Origin: Gordius sp. MW1
Taxonomy: Eukaryota > Nematomorpha > Gordioida > Gordea > Gordiidae
Direction of reading: 5' to 3'
Assembly: GCA_964036665.1 (NCBI GenBank)
Contig: OZ038526.1
Coordinates: 62,001-126,000, forward strand
DNA: 64,000 nt
Position numbers and translations under genes: made by a program. Positions 38,895-53,354 of the stretch are shown here, piece after piece. The notes under the pieces are model-generated. The model had not been told where the DNA came from. It saw nothing but the letters and a program-made list of their open reading frames with translations, and did no database searches. The stretch's first letter is position 1. Each line of letters starts with the position of its first letter.

Positions 38895-40031
38895 AAAAAT
38901 TTAGACAGAAATTTATCTAATATCCACAAAACAGAAATTTTTAGAATATCCACAAATTTAGAGAGAAATTTCTAAAGAATCAAAATATTTAGACAGAAAT
39001 TTATAGAATATCCACAAATTTAGACAAAAATTTAAAAATAATCAAAAAATTTAGACAGAAATTTATCGAATATCCACAAATTTAGACAGAAATTTATAGA
39101 ATATTGTCAAATTTAGAGAGAAATTTATAAAGAATCAAAAAATTTAGACAGAAATTTATAGAATATCCACAAATTTAGACAAAATTAAAAATAATCAAAA
39201 AATTTAGACAGAAATTTATAAAAAAACCACAAATTTAGAGAGAAATTTATAGAATATCCACAAATTTAGAGACAAATTTAAAAATAATCAAAAAAATTTA
39301 GACAGAAATTTATCGAATATCCACAAAGTTAGACAGAAATTTATCGAATATCCACAAATTTAGACAGAAATTTATAGAATATCCACAAATTTAGAGAGAA
39401 ATTTATAAAGAATCAAAAAATTTAGACAGAAATTTATAGAATATCCACAAATTTAGACAAAAATTTAAAAATAATCAACATATTTAGACAGAAATTTATC
39501 GAATATCCACAAATTTAGACAGAAATTTATAGAATATCCACAAATTTAGAGAGAAATTTATAGAATATCCACAAATTTAGAGAGAAATTTAAAAATAATC
39601 AAAAAATTTAGACAGAAATTTATAGAATATCCACAAATTTAGACAAAAATTTAAATATAATCAAAAAATTCAGACAGAAATTTATGGAATATCCACAAAT
39701 TTTGACAGAAATTTATAGAATATTTTCAAATTTAGAGAGAAATAAAGAATCAAAAAATTTAGACAGAAATTTATAGAATATACACAAATTTAGACAAAAA
39801 TTAAAAATAAAAAAAAAATTTAGACAGAAATTTATAGAATATCCACAAATTTACACAAAAATATAAAAATAATCAAAAAATTTAGACAGAAATTTATAGA
39901 ATATCCACCAATTTAGACAAAAATTTAAAAATAATCAAAAAATTTAGACAGAAATTTATCGAATATCAACAAATTTAGACAAAAATTTAAAAATAATCAA
40001 AAAATTTAGACAGAAATTTATCGAATATCAA
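38895..40031. repeat. Minisatellite array 16
   Basis: 1137 bp. Copy of array 12 with the same three private monomer variants 8,700 bp further on. No difference noticed. Confidence 0.95.
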
Positions 40032-40888
40032 CCGTCTGTGGGATTTTCAACACGATAAAGAAGAAGAAGAAGCGTGAGTGGGCGTGAATTTTTTTTTAAT
40101 ACCACCGTGAGTGGGCGGGCCGTGAATAAAAATTTGGGCCCGCGCCCAACATGCATACATAAACACATTGCATACATACATAAATACATTACATGGCCGT
40201 GAATAAAAATTTGGGCCCGCGACAACATGCATACATACATACATAAACACATTGCATACATACATAAATACATTACATACGTACATACATACCTTAGTAC
40301 ATACATACATACATTGCATACATAAATACATTGCAACATACATAAATACATTGTATACATACATATATATGTAGAAGATAGCTATATATAAGGATATTTT
40401 GCATATCTAATTCATGGTGGCTAAGAATGATTGTGCCAAATTTATTTTATGGATCTTTAAATGTGGTATACACAAATAAATAAATCATTATTTTTACATT
40501 TTACACATAATTTTACTTTTATTATTCGTCTTCATCATATTTCGAAGCTATATGAAGTCTTAAGTTCAATCTTTTATACCGCCATCTATTATTTGTTTTA
40601 ATTTAGATTTTTTTTAAGTTAATAATTTTTGATTATAAAGAGAATTACATATTTTTTGTTGAAATTTGCCGATGTATATCTGAAACCATGGTTGTAAGTA
40701 CTAAATCTTTGATTGAAAAATATGGCCAAAATTATGATGTATTGTAAATTCTAAGATTCATTGGAGGAAACTAAAAAAACAATGAATAAATGCGTTGTCA
40801 TAAAATTAAAAATTATGTGAAATTGAACGTATGTTTTACCCAGTAGCGTAGTGAGGGGGGGGGATTTATAGATAAACAGAGAAATATT
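40032..40888. repeat. Satellite core, unit 17
   Basis: 857 bp, G9. Copy of unit 13 with the GCGACAAC lesion (about 40220). Confidence 0.95.
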
Positions 40889-42553
40889 AAAAATTTAGAC
40901 AGAAATTTATCTAATATCCACAAATTTAGACAGAAATTTATAGAATATCCACAAATTTAGAGAGAAATTTCTAAAGAATCAAAATATTTAGACAGAAATT
41001 TATAGAATATCCACAAATTTAGAGAGAAATTTATAAAATCAAAAAATTTAGACAGAAATTTATAGAATATCCACAAATTTAGAGAGAAATTTATAAAGAA
41101 TCAAAAAATTTAGACAGAAATTTATAGAATATCCACAAATTTAGACAGAAATTTACAAAGAATCAAACAATTTAGAAAGAAATTTATAGAATATCCACAA
41201 ATTTAGACAAAAATTTAAAAATAATCAAAAAATTTAGACAGAAATTTATCGAATATCCACAAATTTAGACAGAATTTATAGAATATCCACAAATTTAGAG
41301 AGAAATTTATAGAATATCCACAAATTTAGACAGAACTTTATCGAATATCCACAAATTTCGACAGAAATTTATAGAATTTCCACAAATTTAGACAAAAATT
41401 TAAAAATAATCAAAAAATTTAGACAGAAATTTATCGAATATCCACAAATTTAGACAGAAATTTATAGAATATTGTCAAATTTAGAGAGAAATTTATAAAG
41501 AATCAAAAAATTTAGACAGAAATTTATAGAATATCCACAAATTTAGACAAAATTAAAAATAATCAAAAAATTTAGACAGAAATTTATAAAAAAAACCACA
41601 AATTTAGAGAGAAATTTATAGAATATCCACAAATTTAGAGAGAAATTTAAAAATAATCAAAAAAATTTAGACAGAAATTTATCGAATATCCACAAAGTTA
41701 GACAGAAATTTATCGAATATCCACAAATTTAGACAGAAATTTATAGAATATCCACAAATTTAGAGAGAAATTTATAAAGAATCAAAAAATTTAGACAGAA
41801 ATTTATAGAATACACAAATTTAGACAAAAATTTAAAAATAATCAACAAATTTAGACAGAAATTTATCGAATATCCACAAATTTAGACAGAAATTTATAGA
41901 ATATCCACAAATTTAGAGAGAAATTTATAGAATATCCACAAATTTAGAGAGAAATTTAAAAATAATCAAAAAATTTAGACAGAAATTTATCGAATATCCA
42001 CAAATTTAAACAGAAATTTATAGAATATCCACAAATTTAGAGAGAAATTTATAGAATATCCACAAATTTAGACAGAACTTTATCGAATATCCACAAATTT
42101 AGACAGAAATTTATAGAATATCCACAAATTTAGACAGAAATTTATAGAATATCCACAAATTTAGACAAAAATTTAAAAATAATCAAAAAATTCAGACAAA
42201 AATTTATGGAATATCCACAAATTTAGACAGAAATTTATAGAATATTTTCAAATTTAGAGAGAAATAAAGAATCAAAAAATTTAGACAGAAATTTATAGAA
42301 TATACACAAATTTAGACAAAAATTAAAAATAATCAAAAAATTTAGACAGAAATTTATAGAATATCCACAAATTTACACAAAAATATAAAAATAATCAAAA
42401 AATTTAGACAGAAATTTATAGAATATCCACCAATTTAGACAAAAATTTAAAAATAATCAAAAAATTTAGACAGAAATTTATCGAATATCAACAAATTTAG
42501 ACAAAAATTTAAAAATAATCAAAAAATTTAGACAGAAATTTATCGAATATCAA
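40889..42553. repeat. Minisatellite array 17
   Basis: 1665 bp. Copy of array 13. No difference noticed. Confidence 0.95.
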
Positions 42554-43410
42554 CCGTCTGTGGGATTTTCAACACGATAAAGAAGAAGAAGAAGCGTGAG
42601 TGGGCGTGAATTTTTTTTTAATACCACCGTGAGTGGGCGGGCCGTGAATAAAAATTTGGGCCCGCGCCCAACATGCATACATAAACACATTGCATACATA
42701 CATAAATACATTCCATGGCCGTGAATAAAAATTTGGGCCCGCGCCCAACATGCATACATACATACATAAACACATTGCATACATACATAAATACATTACA
42801 TACGTACATACATACCTTAGTACATACATACATACATTGCATACATAAATACATTGCAACATACATAAATACATTGTATACATACATATATATGTAGAAG
42901 ATAGCTATATATAAGGATATTTTGCATATCTAATTCATGGTGGCTAAGAATGATTGTGCCAAATTTATTTTATGGATCTTTAAATGTGGTATACACAAAT
43001 AAATAAATCATTATTTTTACATTTTACACATAATTTTACTTTTATTATTCGTCTTCATCATATTTCGAAGCTATATGAAGTCTTAAGTTCAATCTTTTAT
43101 ACCGCCATCTATTATTTGTTTTAATTTAGATTTTTTTTAAGTTAATAATTTTTGATTATAAAGAGAATTACATATTTTTTGTTGAAATTTGCCGATGTAT
43201 ATCTGAAACCATGGTTGTAAGTACTAAATCTTTGATTGAAAAATATGGCCAAAATTATGATGTATTGTAAATTCTAAGATTCATTGGAGGAAACTAAAAA
43301 AACAATGAATAAATGCGTTGTCATAAAATTAAAAATTATGTGAAATTGAACGTATGTTTTACCCAGTAGCTTAGTGAGGGGGGGGATTTATAGATAAACA
43401 GAGAAATATT
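42554..43410. repeat. Satellite core, unit 18
   Basis: 857 bp, G8. Copy of unit 14 with both of its private changes (42713, 43371). Confidence 0.95.
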
Positions 43411-44552
43411 AAAAATTTAGACAGAAATTTATCTAATATCCACAAATTTAGACAGAAATTTATAGAATATCCACAAATTTAGAGAGAAATTTCTAAAGAA
43501 TCAAAATATTTAGACAGAAATTTATAGAATATCCACAAATTTAGACAAAATTAAAAATAATCAAAAAATTTAGACAGAAATTTATAAAAAAACCACAAAT
43601 TTAGAGAGAAATTTATAGAATATCCACAAATTTAGAGAGAAATTTAAAAATAATCAAAAAAATTTAGACAGAAATTTATCGAATATCCACAAAGTTAGAC
43701 AGAAATTTATCGAATATCCACAAATTTAGACAGAAATTTATAGAATATCCACAAATTTAGAGAGAAATTTATAAAGAATCAAAAAATTTAGACAGAAATT
43801 TATAGAATATCCACAAATTTAGACAAAAATTTAAAAATAATCAACATATTTAGACAGAAATTTATCGAATATCCACAAATTTAGACAGAAATTTATAGAA
43901 TATCCACAAATTTAGAGAGAAATTTATAGAATATCCACAAATTTAGAGAGAAATTTTAAAATAATCAAAAAATTTAGACAGAAATTTATCGAATATCCAC
44001 AAATTTAGACAGAAATTTATAGAATATCCACAAATTTAGAGAGAAATTTATAGAATATCCACAAATTTAGACAGAACTTTATCGAATATCCACAAATTTA
44101 GACAGAAATTTATAGAATATCCACAAATTTAGACAGAAATTTATAGAATATCCACAAATTTAGACAAAAATTTAAAAATAATCAAAAAATTCAGACAGAA
44201 ATTTATGGAATATCCACAAATTTTGACAGAAATTTATAGAATATTTTCAAATTTAGAGAGAAATAAAGAATCAAAAAATTTAGACAGAAATTTATAGAAT
44301 ATACACAAATTTAGACAAAAATTAAAAATAATCAAAAAATTTAGACAGAAATTTATAGAATATCCACAAATTTACACAAAAATATAAAAATAATCAAAAA
44401 ATTTAGACAGAAATTTATAGAATATCCACCAATTTAGACAAAAATTTAAAAATAATCAAAAAATTTAGACAGAAATTTATCGAATATCAACAAATTTAGA
44501 CAAAAATTTAAAAATAATCAAAAAATTTAGACAGAAATTTATCGAATATCAA
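43411..44552. repeat. Minisatellite array 18
   Basis: 1142 bp. Copy of array 14 with one substitution at 43957 (AAATTTTAAAATAATC). Confidence 0.95.
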
Positions 44553-45409
44553 CCGTCTGTGGGATTTTCAACACGATAAAGAAGAAGAAGAAGCGTGAGT
44601 GGGCGTGAATTTTTTTTTAATACCACCGTGAGTGGGCGGGCCGTGAATAAAAATTTGGGCCCGCGCCCAACATGCATACATAAACACATTGCATACATAC
44701 ATAAATACATTACATGGCCGTGAATAAAAATTTGGGCCCGCGCCCAACATGCATACATACATACATAAACACATTGCATACATACATAAATACATTACAT
44801 ACGTACATACATACCTTAGTACATACATACATACATTGCATACATAAATATATTGCAACATACATAAATACATTGTATACATACATATATATGTAGAAGA
44901 TAGCTATATATAAGGATATTTTGCATATCTAATTCATGGTGGCTAAGAATGATTGTGCCAAATTTATTTTATGGATCTTTAAATGTGGTATACACAAATA
45001 AATAAATCATTATTTTTACATTTTACACATAATTTTACTTTTATTATTCGTCTTCATCATATTTCGAAGCTATATGAAGTCTTAAGTTCAATCTTTTATA
45101 CCGCCATCTATTATTTGTTTTAATTTAGATTTTTTTTAAGTTAATAATTTTTGATTATAAAGAGAATTACATATTTTTTGTTGAAATTTGCCGATGTATA
45201 TCTGAAACCATGGTTGTAAGTACTAAATCTTTGATTGAAAAATATGGCCAAAATTATGATGTATTGTAAATTCTAAGATTCATTGGAGGAAACTAAAAAA
45301 ACAATGAATAAATGCGTTGTCATAAAATTAAAAATTATGTGAAATTGAACGTATGTTTTACCCAGTAGCGTAGTGAGGGGGGGGATTTATAGATAAACAG
45401 AGAAATATT
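44553..45409. repeat. Satellite core, unit 19
   Basis: 857 bp, G8. Private C-to-T at 44851 (AAATATATTGC). First of the 2646-bp unit group. Confidence 0.95.
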
Positions 45410-47198
45410 AAAAATTTAGACAGAAATTTATCTAATATCCACAAATTTAGACAGAAATTTATAGAATATCCACAAATTTAGAGAGAAATTTCTAAAGAAT
45501 CAAAATATTTAGACAGAAATTTATAGAATATCCACAAATTTAGACAAAAATTTAAAAATAATCAAAAAATTTAGACAGAAATTTATCGAATATCCACAAA
45601 TTTAGACAGAAATTTATAGAATATCCACAAATTTAGAGAGAAATTTATAAAATCAAAAAATTTAGACAGAAATTTATAGAATATCCACAAATTTAGAGAG
45701 AAATTTATAAAGAATCAAAAAATTTAGACAGAAATTTATAGAATATCCACAAATTTAGACAGAAATTTACAAAGAATCAAACAATTTAGAAAGAAATTTA
45801 TAGAATATCCACAAATTTAGACAAAAATTTAAAAATAATCAAAAAATTTAGACAGAAATTTATCGAATATCCACAAATTTAGACAGAATTTATAGAATAT
45901 CCACAAATTTAGAGAGAAATTTATAGAATATCCACAAATTTAGACAGAACTTTATCGAATATCCACAAATTTCGACAGAAATTTATAGAATTTCCACAAA
46001 TTTAGACAAAAATTTAAAAATAATCAAAAAATTTAGACAGAAATTTATCGAATATCCACAAATTTAGACAGAAATTTATCGAATATCCACAAATTTAGAC
46101 AGAAATTTATAGAATATTGTCAAATTTAGAGAGAAATTTATAAAGAATCAAAAAATTTAGACAGAAATTTATAGAATATCCACAAATTTAGACAAAATTA
46201 AAAATAATCAAAAAATTTAGACAGAAATTTATAAAAAAAACCACAAATTTAGAGAGAAATTTATAGAATATCCACAAATTTAGAGAGAAATTTAAAAATA
46301 ATCAAAAAAATTTAGACAGAAATTTATCGAATATCCACAAAGTTAGACAGAAATTTATCGAATATCCACAAATTTAGACAGAAATTTATAGAATATCCAC
46401 AAATTTAGAGAGAAATTTATAAAGAATCAAAAAATTTAGACAGAAATTTATAGAATACACAAATTTAGACAAAAATTCAAAAATAATCAACAAATTTAGA
46501 CAGAAATTTATCGAATATCCACAAATTTAGACAGAAATTTATAGAATATCCACAAATTTAGAGAGAAATTTATAGAATATCCACAAATTTAGAGAGAAAT
46601 TTAAAAATAATCAAAAAATTTAGACAGAAATTTATCGAATATCCACAAATTTAAACAGAAATTTATAGAATATCCACAAATTTAGAGAGAAATTTATAGA
46701 ATATCCACAAATTTAGACAGAACTTTATCGAATATCCACAAATTTAGACAGAAATTTATAGAATATCCACAAATTTAGACAGAAATTTATAGAATATCCA
46801 CAAATTTAGACAAAAATTTAAAAATAATCAAAAAATTCAGACAAAAATTTATGGAATATCCACAAATTTAGACAGAAATTTATAGAATATTTTCAAATTT
46901 AGAGACAAATAAAGAATCAAAAAATTTAGACAGAAATTTATAGAATATACACAAATTTAGACAAAAATTAAAAATAATCAAAAAATTTAGACAGAAATTT
47001 ATAGAATATCCACAAATTTACACAAAAATATAAAAATAATCAAAAAATTTAGACAGAAATTTATAGAATATCCACCAATTTAGACAAAAATTTAAAAATA
47101 ATCAAAAAATTTAGACAGAAATTTATCGAATATCAACAAATTTAGACAAAAATTTAAAAATAATCAAAAAATTTAGACAGAAATTTATCGAATATCAA
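45410..47198. repeat. Minisatellite array 19
   Basis: 1789 bp. Carries the group marker GACAAAAATTCAAAAATAATC (about 46469), seen also in arrays 20, 21, 22, 24 and 25. Private AGAGACAAATAAAG near 46902. It ends with the 313-bp end block. Confidence 0.95.
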
Positions 47199-48055
47199 CC
47201 GTCTGTGGGATTTTCAACACGATAAAGAAGAAGAAGAAGCGTGAGTGGGCGTGAATTTTTTTTTAATACCACCGTGAGTGGGCGGGCCGTGAATAAAAAT
47301 TTGGGCCCGCGCCCAACATGCATACATAAACACATTGCATACATACATAAATACATTACATGGCCGTGAATAAAAATTTGGGCCCGCGCCCAACATGCAT
47401 ACATACATACATAAACACATTGCATACATACATAAATACATTACATACGTACATACATACCTTAGTACATACATACATACATTGCATACATAAATACATT
47501 GCAACATACATAAATACATTGTATACATACATATATATGTAGAAGATAGCTATATATAAGGATATTTTGCATATCTAATTCATGGTGGCTAAGAATGATT
47601 GTGCCAAATTTATTTTATGGATCTTTAAATGTGGTATACACAAATAAATAAATCATTATTTTTACATTTTACACATAATTTTACTTTTATTATTCGTCTT
47701 CATCATATTTCGAAGCTATATGAAGTCTTAAGTTCAATCTTTTATACCGCCATCTATTATTTGTTTTAATTTAGATTTTTTTTAAGTTAATAATTTTTGA
47801 TTATAAAGAGAATTACATATTTTTTGTTGAAATTTGCCGATGTATATCTGAAACCATGGTTGTAAGTACTAAATCTTTGATTGAAAAATATGGCCAAAAT
47901 TATGATGTATTGTAAATTCTAAGATTCATTGGAGGAAACTAAAAAAACAATGAATAAATGCGTTGTCATAAAATTAAAAATTATGTGAAATTGAACGTAT
48001 GTTTTACCCAGTAGCGTAGTGAGGGGGGGGATTTATAGATAAACAGAGAAATATT
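47199..48055. repeat. Satellite core, unit 20
   Basis: 857 bp, G8. No private change noticed. Confidence 0.95.
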
Positions 48056-49851
48056 AAAAATTTAGACAGAAATTTATCTAATATCCACAAATTTAGACAG
48101 AAATTTATAGAATATCCACAAATTTAGAGAGAAATTTCTAAAGAATCAAAATATTTAGACAGAAATTTATAGAATATCCACAAATTTAGACAAAAATTTA
48201 AAAATAATCAAAAAATTTAGACAGAAATTTATCGAATATCCACAAATTTAGACAGAAATTTATAGAATATCCACAAATTTAGAGAGAAATTTATAAAATC
48301 AAAAAATTTAGACAGAAATTTATAGAATATCCACAAATTTAGAGAGAAATTTATAAAGAATCAAAAAATTTAGACAGAAATTTATAGAATATCCACAAAT
48401 TTAGACAGAAATTTACAAAGAATCAAACAATTTAGAAAGAAATTTATAGAATATCCACAAATTTAGACAAAAATTTAAAAATAATCAAAAAATTTAGACA
48501 GAAATTTATCGAATATCCACAAATTTAGACAGAATTTATAGAATATCCACAAATTTAGAGAGAAATTTATAGAATATCCACAAATTTAGACAGAACTTTA
48601 TCGAATATCCACAAATTTCGACAGAAATTTATAGAATTTCCACAAATTTAGACAAAAATTTAAAAATAATCAAAAAATTTAGACAGAAATTTATCGAATA
48701 TCCACAAATTTAGACAGAAATTTATCGAATATCCACAAATTTAGACAGAAATTTATAGAATATTGTCAAATTTAGAGAGAAATTTATAAAGAATCAAAAA
48801 ATTTAGACAGAAATTTATAGAATATCCACAAATTTAGACAAAATTAAAAATAATCAAAAAATTTAGACAGAAATTTATAAAAAAAACCACAAATTTAGAG
48901 AGAAATTTATAGAATATCCACAAATTTAGAGAGAAATTTAAAAATAATCAAAAAAATTTAGACAGAAATTTATCGAATATCCACAAAGTTAGACAGAAAT
49001 TTATCGAATATCCACAAATTTAGACAGAAATTTATAGAATATCCACAAATTTAGAGAGAAATTTATAAAGAATCAAAAAATTTAGACAGAAATTTATAGA
49101 ATACACAAATTTAGACAAAAATTCAAAAATAATCAACAAATTTAGACAGAAATTTATCGAATATCCACAAATTTAGACAGAAATTTATAGAATATCCACA
49201 AATTTAGAGAGAAATTTATAGAATATCCACAAATTTAGAGAGAAATTTAAAAATAATCAAAAAATTTAGACAGAAATTTATCGAATATCCACAAATTTAA
49301 ACAGAAATTTATAGAATATCCACAAATTTAGAGAGAAATTTATAGAATATCCACAAATTTAGACAGAACTTTATCGAATATCCACAAATTTAGACAGAAA
49401 TTTATAGAATATCCACAAATTTAGACAGAAATTTATAGAATATCCACAAATTTAGACAAAAATTTAAAAATAATCAAAAAATTCAGACAAAAATTTATGG
49501 AATATCCACAAATTTAGACAGAAATTTATAGAATATTTTCAAATTTAGAGAGAAATAAAGAATCAAAAAATTTAGACAGAAATTTATAGAATATACACAA
49601 ATTTAGACAAAAATTAAAAATAATCAAAAAATTTAGACAGAAATTTATAGAATATCCACATTCCACAAATTTACACAAAAATATAAAAATAATCAAAAAA
49701 TTTAGACAGAAATTTATAGAATATCCACCAATTTAGACAAAAATTTAAAAATAATCAAAAAATTTAGACAGAAATTTATCGAATATCAACAAATTTAGAC
49801 AAAAATTTAAAAATAATCAAAAAATTTAGACAGAAATTTATCGAATATCAA
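48056..49851. repeat. Minisatellite array 20
   Basis: 1796 bp, which is array 19 type plus a 7-bp insertion inside the end block at about 49660-49666 (CCACATTCCACAAAT). This small tandem slip is not found in any other unit and breaks the otherwise fixed end-block length. Confidence 0.95.
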
Positions 49852-50708
49852 CCGTCTGTGGGATTTTCAACACGATAAAGAAGAAGAAGAAGCGTGAGTG
49901 GGCGTGAATTTTTTTTTAATACCACCGTGAGTGGGCGGGCCGTGAATAAAAATTTGGGCCCGCGCCCAACATGCATACATAAACACATTGCATACATACA
50001 TAAATACATTACATGGCCGTGAATAAAAATTTGGGCCCGCGCCCAACATGCATACATACATACATAAACACATTGCATACATACATAAATACATTACATA
50101 CGTACATACATACCTTAGTACATACATACATACATTGCATACATAAATACATTGCAACATACATAAATACATTGTATACATACATATATATGTAGAAGAT
50201 AGCTATATATAAGGATATTTTGCATATCTAATTCATGGTGGCTAAGAATGATTGTGCCAAATTTATTTTATGGATCTTTAAATGTGGTATACACAAATAA
50301 ATAAATCATTATTTTTACATTTTACACATAATTTTACTTTTATTATTCGTCTTCATCATATTTCGAAGCTATATGAAGTCTTAAGTTCAATCTTTTATAC
50401 CGCCATCTATTATTTGTTTTAATTTAGATTTTTTTTAAGTTAATAATTTTTGATTATAAAGAGAATTACATATTTTTTGTTGAAATTTGCCGATGTATAT
50501 CTGAAACCATGGTTGTAAGTACTAAATCTTTGATTGAAAAATATGGCCAAAATTATGATGTATTGTAAATTCTAAGATTCATTGGAGGAAACTAAAAAAA
50601 CAATGAATAAATGCGTTGTCATAAAATTAAAAATTATGTGAAATTGAACGTATGTTTTACCCAGTAGCGTAGTGAGGGGGGGGATTTATAGATAAACAGA
50701 GAAATATT
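49852..50708. repeat. Satellite core, unit 21
   Basis: 857 bp, G8. No private change noticed. Confidence 0.95.
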
Positions 50709-52497
50709 AAAAATTTAGACAGAAATTTATCTAATATCCACAAATTTAGACAGAAATTTATAGAATATCCACAAATTTAGAGAGAAATTTCTAAAGAATC
50801 AAAATATTTAGACAGAAATTTATAGAATATCCACAAATTTAGACAAAAATTTAAAAATAATCAAAAAATTTAGACAGAAATTTATCGAATATCCACAAAT
50901 TTAGACAGAAATTTATAGAATATCCACAAATTTAGAGAGAAATTTATAAAATCAAAAAATTTAGACAGAAATTTATAGAATATCCACAAATTTAGAGAGA
51001 AATTTATAAAGAATCAAAAAATTTAGACAGAAATTTATAGAATATCCACAAATTTAGACAGAAATTTACAAAGAATCAAACAATTTAGAAAGAAATTTAT
51101 AGAATATCCACAAATTTAGACAAAAATTTAAAAATAATCAAAAAATTTAGACAGAAATTTATCGAATATCCACAAATTTAGACAGAATTTATAGAATATC
51201 CACAAATTTAGAGAGAAATTTATAGAATATCCACAAATTTAGACAGAACTTTATCGAATATCCACAAATTTCGACAGAAATTTATAGAATTTCCACAAAT
51301 TTAGACAAAAATTTAAAAATAATCAAAAAATTTAGACAGAAATTTATCGAATATCCACAAATTTAGACAGAAATTTATCGAATATCCACAAATTTAGACA
51401 GAAATTTATAGAATATTGTCAAATTTAGAGAGAAATTTATAAAGAATCAAAAAATTTAGACAGAAATTTATAGAATATCCACAAATTTAGACAAAATTAA
51501 AAATAATCAAAAAATTTAGACAGAAATTTATAAAAAAAACCACAAATTTAGAGAGAAATTTATAGAATATCCACAAATTTAGAGAGAAATTTAAAAATAA
51601 TCAAAAAAATTTAGACAGAAATTTATCGAATATCCACAAAGTTAGACAGAAATTTATCGAATATCCACAAATTTAGACAGAAATTTATAGAATATCCACA
51701 AATTTAGAGAGAAATTTATAAAGAATCAAAAAATTTAGACAGAAATTTATAGAATACACAAATTTAGACAAAAATTCAAAAATAATCAACAAATTTAGAC
51801 AGAAATTTATCGAATATCCACAAATTTAGACAGAAATTTATAGAATATCCACAAATTTAGAGAGAAATTTATAGAATATCCACAAATTTAGAGAGAAATT
51901 TAAAAATAATCAAAAAATTTAGACAGAAATTTATCGAATATCCACAAATTTAAACAGAAATTTATAGAATATCCACAAATTTAGAGAGAAATTTATAGAA
52001 TATCCACAAATTTAGACAGAACTTTATCGAATATCCACAAATTTAGACAGAAATTTATAGAATATCCACAAATTTAGACAGAAATTTATAGAATATCCAC
52101 AAATTTAGACAAAAATTTAAAAATAATCAAAAAATTCAGACAAAAATTTATGGAATATCCACAAATTTAGACAGAAATTTATAGAATATTTTCAAATTTA
52201 GAGAGAAATAAAGAATCAAAAAATTTAGACAGAAATTTATAGAATATACACAAATTTAGACAAAAATTAAAAATAATCAAAAAATTTAGACAGAAATTTA
52301 TAGAATATCCACAAATTTACACAAAAATATAAAAATAATCAAAAAATTTAGACAGAAATTTATAGAATATCCACCAATTTAGACAAAAATTTAAAAATAA
52401 TCAAAAAATTTAGACAGAAATTTATCGAATATCAACAAATTTAGACAAAAATTTAAAAATAATCAAAAAATTTAGACAGAAATTTATCGAATATCAA
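50709..52497. repeat. Minisatellite array 21
   Basis: 1789 bp, 2646-bp unit type. No private change noticed. Confidence 0.95.
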
Positions 52498-53354
52498 CCG
52501 TCTGTGGGATTTTCAACACGATAAAGAAGAAGAAGAAGCGTGAGTGGGCGTGAATTTTTTTTTAATACCACCGTGAGTGGGCGGGCCGTGAATAAAAATT
52601 TGGGCCCGCGCCCAACATGCATACATAAACACATTGCATACATACATAAATACATTACATGGCCGTGAATAAAAATTTGGGCCCGCGCCCAACATGCATA
52701 CATACATACATAAACACATTGCATACATACATAAATACATTACATACGTACATACATACCTTAGTACATACATACATACATTGCATACATAAATACATTG
52801 CAACATACATAAATACATTGTATACATACATATATATGTAGAAGATAGCTATATATAAGGATATTTTGCATATCTAATTCATGGTGGCTAAGAATGATTG
52901 TGCCAAATTTATTTTATGGATCTTTAAATGTGGTATACACAAATAAATAAATCATTATTTTTACATTTTACACATAATTTTACTTTTATTATTCGTCTTC
53001 ATCATATTTCGAAGCTATATGAAGTCTTAAGTTCAATCTTTTATACCGCCATCTATTATTTGTTTTAATTTAGATTTTTTTTAAGTTAATAATTTTTGAT
53101 TATAAAGAGAATTACATATTTTTTGTTGAAATTTGCCGATGTATATCTGAAACCATGGTTGTAAGTACTAAATCTTTGATTGAAAAATATGGCCAAAATT
53201 ATGATGTATTGTAAATTCTAAGATTCATTGGAGGAAACTAAAAAAACAATGAATAAATGCGTTGTCATAAAATTAAAAATTATGTGAAATTGAACGTATG
53301 TTTTACCCAGTAGCGTAGTGAGGGGGGGGATTTATAGATAAACAGAGAAATATT
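52498..53354. repeat. Satellite core, unit 22
   Basis: 857 bp, G8. No private change noticed. Confidence 0.95.

Larger units (their letters stand above)
35849..44548. repeat. 8.7-kb four-unit block, copy B (units 15-18)
   Basis: Direct repeat of 27149-35848 with the same four unit lengths and the same poly-G lengths (10, 11, 9, 8). Differences seen by eye are few: G-to-T at 36022, A-to-T at 43957, and in array 15 one monomer lost and another gained. The series stops at the unit 19 core, which lacks the unit 11/15 marker. Confidence 0.93.
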
